Shown in pieces: positions 11,801-19,375 of a DNA stretch of 21,702 nt (positions are counted from its first letter, which is position 1; each line of letters begins with the position of its first letter). Origin of the DNA: a virus; the IMG/VR virus record IMGVR_UViG_3300007354_000021, positions 1-21,702 of that record; one strand, given 5' to 3'. The notes beneath the pieces were generated by a model. It was given only the letters and a program-made list of their open reading frames with translations, had not been told where the DNA came from and searched no databases. A program made the position numbers and the translations under genes.

Positions 11801-12507
11801 TGTGATCTAGCCTCGTAGAGTCTTGGGGCGTACTCCATACCCAATCCTCGCCCCAACAATAATCTCTCCATTTCATCAGGATCAGGAGGAACATAATTAG
11901 GATCAGAATCAGATAGTAGCTCCTTGATCTTCTGGATAGCTGAGGTATGGGTGAAGTTCAGCCTGGCTCCTGCCGAGAAGATATCACCAGTGTCTACCGT
12001 AGAGCCTTGCCTCTCCAGAATGTTTTCATCTGCTTCCTCTTGGATAGCTTTGCTGATAGCGTTCTGTTGCTTCTGAGCAGGCGTGAAGTAGTTAGGTACT
12101 GAGATAGAACCATAGGTATCGAGATCAACTCCAAGGACTTTCTTGACGTAATCTCGGGTTTCCTTAGGGGCTTTCTCTAAACCATGCTTGGAGACATTAC
12201 CTTCCCCCCAATTATAAGCCGCTACAGCCTTGACTCTATCTCCATCGAAAGTCTTGATAAGGTCTTTCATGTACTTCCCCATGCCCTCTATAGAGGACAC
12301 AGGGTCGTCAACATTAACACCATACTGCTTAGCAGTATCAGGCATAAACTGAGCGATTCCTTTTGCTCCTTTAGGGGATACTGCTTGAGTATTAAAGCTG
12401 CTCTCAGCCCCAAGCATCTTGGTCATGATGTCAGAGGGAACCCCTGTTTTCTTGGAGACCCTATCTATAACAGAGGCATATTCATTGCGAAGGATCGCTT
12501 CATTCAT
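8842..12507 (-). CDS. Internal virion protein with lytic transglycosylase domain (T7 gp16-like)
   Basis: 1221 aa (T7 gp16 is 1318). Ejected core protein that opens the peptidoglycan and forms part of the conduit through the envelope. Residues about 10-125 are an SLT domain: SDIMTKMLGAESSFNTQAVS with catalytic E35 (T7 uses E37), then PKGAKGIAQFMPDTAKQYGV and AAYNWGEGNVSKHG. The rest is long, mainly helical, with several Gly/Ala hydrophobic stretches (LLTGVADPAGLLVGAATAGS, TAGQMGLGALGAGAIEAGLY) suited to membrane insertion, and a C-terminal region with FQFRSFAMNGIYKQTMRG followed by hydrophobic segments (WLTVAYGFTFGMLSYIAQTY). Start ATG overlaps the gp15 stop (ATGA), indicating coupling. Confidence 0.95.
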   Translation of the reverse strand: MNEAILRNEYASVIDRVSKKTGVPSDIMTKMLGAESSFNTQAVSPKGAKGIAQFMPDTAKQYGVNVDDPVSSIEGMGKYMKDLIKTFDGDRVKAVAAYNWGEGNVSKHGLEKAPKETRDYVKKVLGVDLDTYGSISVPNYFTPAQKQQNAISKAIQEEADENILERQGSTVDTGDIFSAGARLNFTHTSAIQKIKELLSDSDPNYVPPDPDEMERLLLGRGLGMEYAPRLYEARSQEHFSAILNNIAEEQDARRTLGKTGLRGTIINLLTGVADPAGLLVGAATAGSGFLVAQGRAAYTAGQMGLGALGAGAIEAGLYGLQETKPAEEILEASITGALFQGGLGQFGYRPELQAALTRDLHKAAQEYRKASTEGLSTVGAQQADYVDDLMGERKVSPTLDELREDYIREGNVGAKYERLRFDASGWLLSRKQPTAQVLSRLGQDPIGINAENKAIGHSAEEVRNVLIHSTQTNWLREFNQAFKEFDKGGSWLGREARRKSFIYRIADLHESGIPLSQMTEEEAKAVKATREFFETYKKRLTSSGLVGPDAPIEKLNDGPYLPRIISSQKFRETADSLSRQSADLVDLFKNSLRSADIKDGTYSPKKADMGEDFNLKEHQELLEKLYDKIARGYVKNVLHYGNFRHSLEYGGMSYKDAGTLKALLKDVDTPAEEIDKILNTLNLRDTKPGTSRLKRRVDLDMTYSQEFTNKNGEKVTVRMADLFERDLDTLVPMYAHQMAGHIAVAETTGIKGRSDFLAALNKYKEEAVDVSDKEISKTISYSNYLYDAVTGVPLDSDPSSFLVTWGRRARDFNFAVRGGQFVWSQLTEAAPMLANIGLPALYKQMPELKNMVTLAADGKLNNELVRQLEAVTGIGASRLRQQIFTHFNPQDGVVVQGVDKALHKVGNFVSDVSGFNAVIAMEQRMMLAGMSQKLVDMAKKYKGSAKEILKNNSGEARNLRSLGLSDEQLESLFAHLADPSKVQFGKKGRVHVFKEDQWDPDVWNGFAMALHRLTTTVIQEGTYGGTMPFMHKAIGKLLFQFRSFAMNGIYKQTMRGVAIRDQVQWLTVAYGFTFGMLSYIAQTYDNYRGTDTYEARMSPQKIVEGAINRMGQASMLPAMVGWISGLYMGKEPLFNYARSSGLGSDIVQSIPSVHLLDDMYNGGLGSLNALLRDDYDFTKKEYRALLGLMPLASIPVLKHFFQYAGEDLPSKNVQDYGLHNR

Positions 12508-15500
12508 TTCTTATTAGCCAAATACTTAAATGTTTGAGGATTAGACGCCATGGCTCTAATGAAACCTAAAGCGGACTTCCTTCGATTGCTAGGGACTTCT
12601 GTCATGAGTTCACTAATGGAGTCCCATTTACCATCTTGCATTCTATCTATGGCCTTGGAGAAATCATTAGCTGTGTCTGTGGTCATAGCAAGGACTGATA
12701 AAGCAGCTTTGGTATTCTCTGGGAGAAGACTAAAGGTTTCTTCACCTATGATATCCAAAGCTCTCTTCTGTGCTCTCTCAAAGGAGTACTTAAGCAGATA
12801 CTCAGGCTGTGACCCTGAGAGACGCTTAGAGCCTGCTTTGAGGTCTTCTAGGACACCCTCATGGCCAAGGCCAATGAATGATGCAGGTATCAATGCCCTT
12901 GAGAAATCTATTTTCTCTTGGGTTAAATCCTTGTCAATCTTGTATCCATAACCTACCCTGAAGTTCCCTTGCTCATCCTTATAGGCAATGTTTGATCTTC
13001 CCCATACAGCCGTTGCTAAGGCTTCTCCATACTTCTTATCAGACATGAACTTATCGACCAACACCCTAGCCTCTTGTGAAGTAGGATCAGGGGTATTGGG
13101 TAGAGAAGAGTACATGACATCAATAGCAGAAGGTTCTTGAAGGAGATTCTTAACGGGAGACTGGATAATCTGTTGGAGCCTTGAGGATTCAGCCTGAAGT
13201 AGCCTCTGGGTCTTGAAATCGGATGACCAAGACTTAAGTCTATCGTTGGCTTTATCAAACTCTTTGGAGCCTATTACACCCAGACTATGGAAATGCTTTA
13301 GGTCTTCAGAGACTCTATCGAACTCTTCAGGACTCAAAATGCTCTTGCTTCTTGAGTGTTCCTCAATCTTACTCAGCGTTTCTCGTGCTGAGTGGATTTG
13401 AGAGGCTGTCAAGAAGTCCTTGCTTTGGGACTGCTTAAGAAAAGTCTCAAAGTCAATCGTCATCCCTGTAGGAGCATCATTGATAAGGACTAGATAATTA
13501 CCTGTTCCAGTATCTCCACGGACAGACTGAGGGACAGGCTTAAGGGAGATATTAACTGAATCAACATTCTCATCCTTGATGCCATAGAATTCCTTAAGAC
13601 CACTATCCCTAAGGAAAACTCTTTTGTATTCCGTTAACCCTTTCTCGAAGGCTTCCATATCGTCATCTGTGGGTCTGGTGGGAAGATGGCTAATATCTAT
13701 TAACTGTTTTCTTCCATCTACCTCAATCATCCGATGACTACCAGCAAAAGCACTGGAGGCTCCCGAGATAATTTCTTCAGGGGAAGCATTAGGATTGATC
13801 GCTACGTATTCCCTTATCTCTTCCTCGATCCAGTTACGAGCATAGAAGTTATCAGCAAAGTCTTTCCCTGAGTTCCAGAAGCCTCTAACATCAAGCTTCT
13901 CTACGGACTTGTTCAGGAGTTCCTTTACTGCCGAAGGCTCAGCCTTGATCCAGTCTCGTTTATCTAGGGGGAGTTCTTTGGTGAATAGATAAGCAGCCTC
14001 CAGGTTATGACCATTATGCTGTGCTCTATCGAACAGGTTAGACCAAAAGTAAGCTGCTCTCTTGTCTTCAATATTCCTTATGAAGTTATCCCTACCATTC
14101 TTATCGTTATAGTAGGAATAAGCTAAAGTCATAGCTTGCTTTACTCTATCCGGAATCTGTTCCTTACCGTCTGCTTTAGAGACAGGAGCATAAGCGGCAT
14201 CTATGAATAGCTTTTGATGGTCCGGATGGATGATACCATTAGTCTTTGCTAGGTAGAGTCTTTGGGCTTCTATAGCTTGAGGGTCACCAGCCTTACCAAT
14301 AGCATTAAGCTGAGCACTCACAGCCTTGTCTAAGACATACCCTAGCTTATCCTTAGGTACTCCTGCCGTAGCAATCCTGCCATCAAGAGCTTGAGGAATG
14401 AACCTATCGAGAGCTTTAGTTTCCCAATAGGTATTGAGATAGTCCTTGTAGTAGCTGGATACATCAGACCCTTTAAGTCTTTTCTCTTGGAAATGCTGAA
14501 GGAGGTTAGCCTCGAACTCTTCAGGCTCTACAAGAGGGGCCATGCCGTTCTTGAAGGCTTGGAGCTGATCCTGAATAGTATTCTTAGTTACAGCTCGGAT
14601 ACCTTCAGTGTTAGCCTTCATGCCCTCATCAAGAGCCTTCTGTGCTCTAGCCATAGCCTGTTGCCAAGCAGCAGCGTTATCTCCACCTCTTAGGGCATAT
14701 CCGGGTAGACCATCAGCAGTAGGCTTAATGAAAGACTCAAGTAAAGCAGGGTCTCCATTCTGTACAGCATAGGTAGCTGCTGCTTGGAAGACTTGCTGTT
14801 CAATATCTCCCCTTCTCATGTTGAGCATGGAGAATTCAGCCTTAAGGTCATCAAGCCAACTATCAGGGCGCTTAGGGTCTGTAAAGTGACTCATGGCCTT
14901 GGTCATAAGCATTCCCTGCTTATTATCTTCTACCTGCTGGATGTTATCCCTTATCGACCCATTAACGAAGTCTGTGACGGTCTTAGAAACTCGCTCCTGA
15001 TAACTCTGAAGGAACCTAGGGTCGTTGACTCCTTTGATATATTCACCAAAGAAACTATCAGCAAAAGTCCTAGAGTAACGAGGGTCATTGTTATTCTGAT
15101 CGTAATTATCCGCCGCATGTTGAGCAAAAGCCTGTTGAGCCTCAAGACCATATTTAGCTCCAAGCTGAGCCGTATAGGTTTCCTGAAAGATAGGGGAAGA
15201 CTCAGGGGAGATAGCCGAGAGGGCTTCCATAGGAGTACCCTTAAAGGATTGAGCCATAAGCTCAGCCCTTCGTATTTCCTCTTCTCTCTGCTTCTTTAGC
15301 AATAGCTCTTGTTGTCTAAGGTCTGCCTGTGCCTGTGCATTACCAAACTGCTGTAGACCCTCAGAGAGGCTGCCTAAGCCTATAGCGAGCTGTCTTAGCT
15401 CGGTGTACTGCTTAGGCTCTTGCCTCTGGGGGGCTATAAAGGGTTGTCTTACAGAGGTATCTACAGGCTGAGCGTTGACTTGCGTAATTACACTAGGATC

Positions 15501-15554
15501 AGTAATGTTTACTTGAGGTCTAGCAGATACTCTCTTTCTGTTCTCTCTAGCCAC
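12504..15554 (-). CDS. Internal virion core protein gp15-like with C-terminal lysozyme-like domain
   Basis: 1016 aa, starting with GTG that overlaps the gp14 stop (TAGTG). By position and size it is the T7 gp15 counterpart (747 aa) but about 270 residues longer. Most of it is helical and charged (for example QAQADLRQQELLLKKQREEE near the start), as for a stacked-ring core protein that forms the periplasmic tube with gp16. Residues about 840-1016 resemble T4-type lysozyme: AYKDEQGNFRVGYGY lines up with IYKDTEGYYTIGIGH, and KAIDRMQDGKWDSISELM with the later lysozyme helices. At the catalytic Glu position there is W851, and T26 is replaced by R866, while the Asp (D860) remains, so the domain is probably inactive and may bind peptidoglycan. 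Confidence 0.88.
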   Translation of the reverse strand: MARENRKRVSARPQVNITDPSVITQVNAQPVDTSVRQPFIAPQRQEPKQYTELRQLAIGLGSLSEGLQQFGNAQAQADLRQQELLLKKQREEEIRRAELMAQSFKGTPMEALSAISPESSPIFQETYTAQLGAKYGLEAQQAFAQHAADNYDQNNNDPRYSRTFADSFFGEYIKGVNDPRFLQSYQERVSKTVTDFVNGSIRDNIQQVEDNKQGMLMTKAMSHFTDPKRPDSWLDDLKAEFSMLNMRRGDIEQQVFQAAATYAVQNGDPALLESFIKPTADGLPGYALRGGDNAAAWQQAMARAQKALDEGMKANTEGIRAVTKNTIQDQLQAFKNGMAPLVEPEEFEANLLQHFQEKRLKGSDVSSYYKDYLNTYWETKALDRFIPQALDGRIATAGVPKDKLGYVLDKAVSAQLNAIGKAGDPQAIEAQRLYLAKTNGIIHPDHQKLFIDAAYAPVSKADGKEQIPDRVKQAMTLAYSYYNDKNGRDNFIRNIEDKRAAYFWSNLFDRAQHNGHNLEAAYLFTKELPLDKRDWIKAEPSAVKELLNKSVEKLDVRGFWNSGKDFADNFYARNWIEEEIREYVAINPNASPEEIISGASSAFAGSHRMIEVDGRKQLIDISHLPTRPTDDDMEAFEKGLTEYKRVFLRDSGLKEFYGIKDENVDSVNISLKPVPQSVRGDTGTGNYLVLINDAPTGMTIDFETFLKQSQSKDFLTASQIHSARETLSKIEEHSRSKSILSPEEFDRVSEDLKHFHSLGVIGSKEFDKANDRLKSWSSDFKTQRLLQAESSRLQQIIQSPVKNLLQEPSAIDVMYSSLPNTPDPTSQEARVLVDKFMSDKKYGEALATAVWGRSNIAYKDEQGNFRVGYGYKIDKDLTQEKIDFSRALIPASFIGLGHEGVLEDLKAGSKRLSGSQPEYLLKYSFERAQKRALDIIGEETFSLLPENTKAALSVLAMTTDTANDFSKAIDRMQDGKWDSISELMTEVPSNRRKSALGFIRAMASNPQTFKYLANKK

Positions 15555-16198
15555 TATTTAACTCCATAGGTTTTGGCCATAAGGTCTTTATTGTCTTGGT
15601 AGGATGTAATCTTTCCTGCTGTGTTTAAGCTCTGCCCTGCTATAGTCAAGCCAGCACCCAACCAAGAAGGGCCGTTATAGGAGGGCCTAGGTAATCTTTG
15701 GGAAGCCTGAGAGTAGATGGTATTAAGTTGTCCCTGAGTATCAGCCTGAATACCCTTAGCTCTAAGTCGAGCCTGTTTAACAGAGCTTGCTCGATTAGCC
15801 TCAAGGGAGGCTATGTCAGTGCCTAGATTAAATAGAGGTTCATTCTCTAGCCTTGTCATAGTGATACCACCAAGACCAGACTCACCAGCAGCTACTCGGA
15901 CCCTGGCTTGTTCCTTAAGGGCATTCCTGGCAGCTAAAGACATTTGGTCTACAGTTTGAGCATTTATCTGTGATATTTGCTCTGAAATCGTTTCTTGTTG
16001 AGCCTGATAGCTCTGCTGAATGGAAGCTGTTTGAGCTTCATAGAAAGCTTTCTGCTGAGCGTATAATTGCTGCTGATAAGCCACCTCAGCTTCATATTGG
16101 GCTTGTGCTGCTTGCTGTTGCTGCATGGTGCCTACTACTGTAGATGCAGCACTCATGGCAATACCAGCAACCATGATCGCTTCGGTTACGCCACACAT
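15554..16198 (-). CDS. Internal virion protein (T7 gp14-like)
   Basis: 214 aa (T7 gp14 is 196). Begins MCGVTEAIMVAGIAMSAAST, a short hydrophobic segment like the MCW... start of T7 gp14, then a long Gln/Ala-rich helix (GTMQQQQAAQAQYEAEVAYQ, with repeated QQ and YQAQQ) and LAARNALKEQARVRVAAGESGLGG, the conserved middle of the family, followed by helical C-terminus. After ejection it should form the outer-membrane pore. Overlaps gp13 by 13 bp and gp15 by 1 bp. Confidence 0.88.
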   Translation of the reverse strand: MCGVTEAIMVAGIAMSAASTVVGTMQQQQAAQAQYEAEVAYQQQLYAQQKAFYEAQTASIQQSYQAQQETISEQISQINAQTVDQMSLAARNALKEQARVRVAAGESGLGGITMTRLENEPLFNLGTDIASLEANRASSVKQARLRAKGIQADTQGQLNTIYSQASQRLPRPSYNGPSWLGAGLTIAGQSLNTAGKITSYQDNKDLMAKTYGVK

Positions 16199-16659
16199 TT
16201 AACAAACTGAATAAAAGGATGATTAAAAGGACCGTGAGGAATAGTCCTGTGAAACTCAAACCCTAGCCACTTAAGCCAACGGTGAGCGCTTACATTATGA
16301 ATATCGACAAGGTTAGTGAGGACAGGGAAAGCTTTATTCATCAAAGCTACCCACTCCTTACATCCTCTCAAGAATTGAACTTGATTCTGTTTAGAGTGAT
16401 CCATCACTAAAAATATATCTTCAGAACAGACAAACCAGGGGCACCCTACAAGGGGGAATCCTTCATATCTAGCTAGGCCGAAGACACCCAAAAGTTTCTC
16501 GTCGTCTCCTACCACAGTGTAGGACCAAATAGACTCTTCTACGCTGGACTTAAGGGCTTCCTTCGGAGACTTACCAGAAGATAAAAACCCTTCTGCTATA
16601 TCCGAAGGACGAAGCTTAAGGGTCTCTATATGGGCTTCTGTGGTAGGAATTGTTTTCAT
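16186..16659 (-). CDS. gp13-like protein with GNAT acetyltransferase resemblance
   Basis: 157 aa, between tail tube B and gp14, exactly the T7 gene 13 position (T7 gp13 is 138 aa). The sequence contains LRPSDIAEGF, SIWSYTVVGDDEKLLGVFGL, CPWFVCSEDIF, and a C-terminal part NVSAHRWLKWLGFEFHRTIPHG which looks like the end of a GNAT fold (N-x-x-A-x-R-x-L-x-x-L-G-F). The usual acetyl-CoA loop (RxxGxG/A) is not visible. T7 gp13 affects virion assembly without remaining clearly in the particle; an assembly role is the likeliest. Confidence 0.8.
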   Translation of the reverse strand: MKTIPTTEAHIETLKLRPSDIAEGFLSSGKSPKEALKSSVEESIWSYTVVGDDEKLLGVFGLARYEGFPLVGCPWFVCSEDIFLVMDHSKQNQVQFLRGCKEWVALMNKAFPVLTNLVDIHNVSAHRWLKWLGFEFHRTIPHGPFNHPFIQFVKCVA

Positions 16660-18785
16660 ATTCTCCGTGATCTCATTTGTACAAACTGCTCAAACTCTAG
16701 TGCCTGTATAGCGAACGGCCTATAGGAGCTTTCTTCAATTACTATAGCTGTATCCTTACCATCCCCCATAATAGGTACGCTAAACACTCCGGTTCCTATA
16801 GGGGTTACATTACCTTGTGAATCTAAAGGGTCTGTAGCTTTGAATTGATAGGAGTAGGTAGAGCGATCTTTAGGGGTAACTTTAATGGTGAACTGTCCGG
16901 TATCGTTATATACCGTCCTCATCCTCTTGAGTTTAATAGAGGATTGAGCCAATACCGAGTTATTGGAGGAATCTCTAGGGTACTGGGGGGAAAGCTGGTA
17001 TTTGGAGGTATAAGGGATACCTATAAATACTTTCTTTGTTAAATGATTGCCTGAGATGTCATAGTAATATGTTTCTACGCCAGCTATGTTTGTGTGAGAG
17101 GTCCATGCTATCTCATCTCCTATTTCATTATCAGGAAACCCTTTACCTTTAAAGACTTTAACCTTATCAAACAGGCTAGGATAGCTTATTCCAACAACAG
17201 CCATGCGGGTTGTGTTTGTGCCTGAATCATAGGAGACAGCACTATATTCTCTCTGTGCGATTTCTCCTACAGTTCCGTTATAGGCAATATCATCAAGGAA
17301 TATATCTGTTAACTCACTGTCAGTAGTTATTTCTTCCTGTAGATTTAAGTGCCACAATCTCAGTGTGTAATCTGTCTCTACTCCTGTGAAAGTTCTATAA
17401 GTAGTAATATATAGTTTACCTTCAATAACATCCATAGTAGCTATCTGTTCAACACCAAAGGTCCACTTAGACCAACTGGATTGAACCTTTTCATCACCCT
17501 TCCAATAATACTTGTAGACGTAGATAGCGTTTCTCTCATCGGAAGACAAGAAGAAGAGCAAGTCTTGGTTACTTGCTGTTGCTATCTTGACAATGTTCTT
17601 GGGGAGGTATGAAGGGCAATGTGCTGTAATGTTGTCAGCATCATTAGAGGTTACATAATCCTGAGCAAAGTACTCCAAAATGTCAGAGTTGTTCTGTTTC
17701 TCTGAAGCAAAATAGACATTAGGACCAGCAGCCACAGGGCGAACTTTAGGGGAACACTCGAACTCCGTTGTTTGGTGAATCTGGATAGCTTTTGGGGTTA
17801 GAGAATCACCAGACTCTACTTGGAATTGAGTAGTGTTAGAGAAGATCAAAAGAGATTTATCAAAGGGCACAGCATGGTTAAGAATGCTGATCTTTGTGTG
17901 ACTTATGGAGACATCTATGGGATCACTATCGAGGACCGCTGTAACTGTCTCAGGGAAGAAGTTGAAGAAATCTCCTGCTCTCGAAAAGATGATGTTTTCA
18001 TCAGCCAAGAAACCTAAGCGGTTCCTGAAGAAGAACATATCATTCATTTTCTTCCCAACAAAAGAGGGAAATGGAATAGAAGCTAAGTCACCCACTAAAC
18101 GATCATTCCATGAGATAGTTGAGAAAGTCCATGTACCGTCAGCATTCCTAACCAATTTATGGGGCATGGTAGCAGGGTCAAGCTGATAGTTCTCTCCAGG
18201 TCTACCATGTTCTACCCAAGCTGTTCCTGTGCCTCTAACATAATAATTATCGAAAGCATTGGTATTATCTCCAGCAATCTCCCATACATGCCCTGCTGTT
18301 GGAGTAGCGGGAAGATCAGAGAACCTTTGCTTAGTTCCCTGAAGAGTTCCGCTCATGGTAGTAGAGGTTTTCTTAGCTGGCTTTATACTCTTGTTCAGAA
18401 TGATTGTTGTGTCAGCTATGGTGAGGACTACTAGTTCTTCTGCGGGTTTCTGTACATTACCTAAATAAGCTACATAAGACCCTCCAGGGTCATCGGCTGT
18501 TACAAATGTATCTGTTGCAATGTTGTAGATTTCAGCCGTAAAGGGAGTGAAAGCTATTACATACCTCTCCGTTTCACTTCTATCTATGAAGTGTACGAAT
18601 GTTTCAGGGAAACCCTCAGACCATAGGTTTTTGAGAAACCTTAAAGGTGGACGCCTATGGAGACCATAGACGATAGAACTCATGCAATTTTCTTGTAGCT
18701 CCCCTTGGGACTCATGTCTGACTGAAGGGGCTTGCTGTGAGATTCCGTTATAGAGATTGGGGATTACTTTATTGACGAGTGCCAC
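16656..18785 (-). CDS. Tail tubular protein B / nozzle (T7 gp12-like)
   Basis: 709 aa (T7 gp12 is 794). Forms the hexameric nozzle at the tip of the short tail. Typical start ALVNKVIPNLYNGISQQAPS, VRHESQGELQENCMSSIVYG and RPPLRFL, all characteristic of the family, then beta-propeller-like repeats (FVHFIDRSETERYVIAFTP, NDMFFFRNRLGFLADENIIF, FPETVTAVLDSDPIDVSISH). The C-terminal region is beta-rich (TIKVTPKDRSTYSYQF). Start codon is GTG, overlapping the gp11 stop (TAGTG). The end overlaps gp13 by 4 bp. Confidence 0.97.
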   Translation of the reverse strand: MALVNKVIPNLYNGISQQAPSVRHESQGELQENCMSSIVYGLHRRPPLRFLKNLWSEGFPETFVHFIDRSETERYVIAFTPFTAEIYNIATDTFVTADDPGGSYVAYLGNVQKPAEELVVLTIADTTIILNKSIKPAKKTSTTMSGTLQGTKQRFSDLPATPTAGHVWEIAGDNTNAFDNYYVRGTGTAWVEHGRPGENYQLDPATMPHKLVRNADGTWTFSTISWNDRLVGDLASIPFPSFVGKKMNDMFFFRNRLGFLADENIIFSRAGDFFNFFPETVTAVLDSDPIDVSISHTKISILNHAVPFDKSLLIFSNTTQFQVESGDSLTPKAIQIHQTTEFECSPKVRPVAAGPNVYFASEKQNNSDILEYFAQDYVTSNDADNITAHCPSYLPKNIVKIATASNQDLLFFLSSDERNAIYVYKYYWKGDEKVQSSWSKWTFGVEQIATMDVIEGKLYITTYRTFTGVETDYTLRLWHLNLQEEITTDSELTDIFLDDIAYNGTVGEIAQREYSAVSYDSGTNTTRMAVVGISYPSLFDKVKVFKGKGFPDNEIGDEIAWTSHTNIAGVETYYYDISGNHLTKKVFIGIPYTSKYQLSPQYPRDSSNNSVLAQSSIKLKRMRTVYNDTGQFTIKVTPKDRSTYSYQFKATDPLDSQGNVTPIGTGVFSVPIMGDGKDTAIVIEESSYRPFAIQALEFEQFVQMRSRRI

Positions 18786-19372
18786 TAGAGGTTTCTATCA
18801 ACAATATCTAGGGTGCTGTAGCTTCCTGTAAGTATATTATAGTGATTACCGGAAGTATCTTGATCCTCTGCGGATGCAAGAGCCTGAGCTTCTTCTTCCT
18901 CTGTAAACCCATCTAAGAGTTCAGCGCTTATCTGTCTCTTTTGAAATTTCCTTGCAGCCTTGACCATAATGTAATGGCGTAGGGCTTGAGGTAGGTCAGT
19001 GAAGGGTAGAAGTCGAATAACGTCAAACTTAACAGGATCAGTGAATACAAAGGTTCTGTCCTTAATGTTGTATATCTTGGTTCCTCTTTGGGTGAGGATC
19101 AGATATTTATAATCTTTGGTAGGTTCTATACGGAGAATGTCAGAGTCTACATTCAAGTATCCGTTTACATCAGGGGTAAGCTCTAAGTCATACTCTTTGT
19201 TTACCATCCAGCCCCGCTCTTGGACTTGACGAGAGGATTCATCAAGATCGGCAAGAGCGTTGATTACATCCAAAGATGTAGGGCTAGATAGAGTAGACAC
19301 AGGCGCTTCCCCTATGATTCGAAGCATGGTATTGACTGCTTCGAGTTCAGATAGGAGGGTTACTGTGGTCAC
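18785..19372 (-). CDS. Tail tubular protein A / gatekeeper (T7 gp11-like)
   Basis: 195 aa, nearly the size of T7 gp11 (196). Begins TVTLLSELEAVNTMLRIIGEAPVSTL; the family signature of LxAVNxML...IGxAPV is clear, followed by SSRQVQERGWMVNKEYDLEL, PDVNGYLNVDSDILRI and DLPQALRHYIMVKAARKFQ. It forms the dodecameric ring between portal and nozzle. GTG start 3 bp after the SGNH gene stop. Confidence 0.96.
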   Translation of the reverse strand: MTTVTLLSELEAVNTMLRIIGEAPVSTLSSPTSLDVINALADLDESSRQVQERGWMVNKEYDLELTPDVNGYLNVDSDILRIEPTKDYKYLILTQRGTKIYNIKDRTFVFTDPVKFDVIRLLPFTDLPQALRHYIMVKAARKFQKRQISAELLDGFTEEEEAQALASAEDQDTSGNHYNILTGSYSTLDIVDRNL

Positions 19373-19375
19373 TGT

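Noticed and set aside
12283-12300. CTCTATAGAGGACAC in the gp16 gene, similar to promoter B
   Set aside because: Contains an extra base relative to the promoter motif and lies within a conserved coding domain.
14784-15299. 171-aa plus-strand frame opposite gp15
   Set aside because: Antisense shadow within a long virion gene; composition of an antisense frame.
16398-16411. GTGATCCATCACT inside the gp13 gene, identical to the operator at 2339-2350
   Set aside because: Single copy in coding sequence without 17-bp partner; could be chance, although an exact 12-mer dyad is notable.
17902-17926. Match in the gp12 gene to the promoter A region (GGAGACATCTATGGGAT)
   Set aside because: The CTATAG core is changed to CTATGG/TTATGG and it is within coding sequence; most likely chance.
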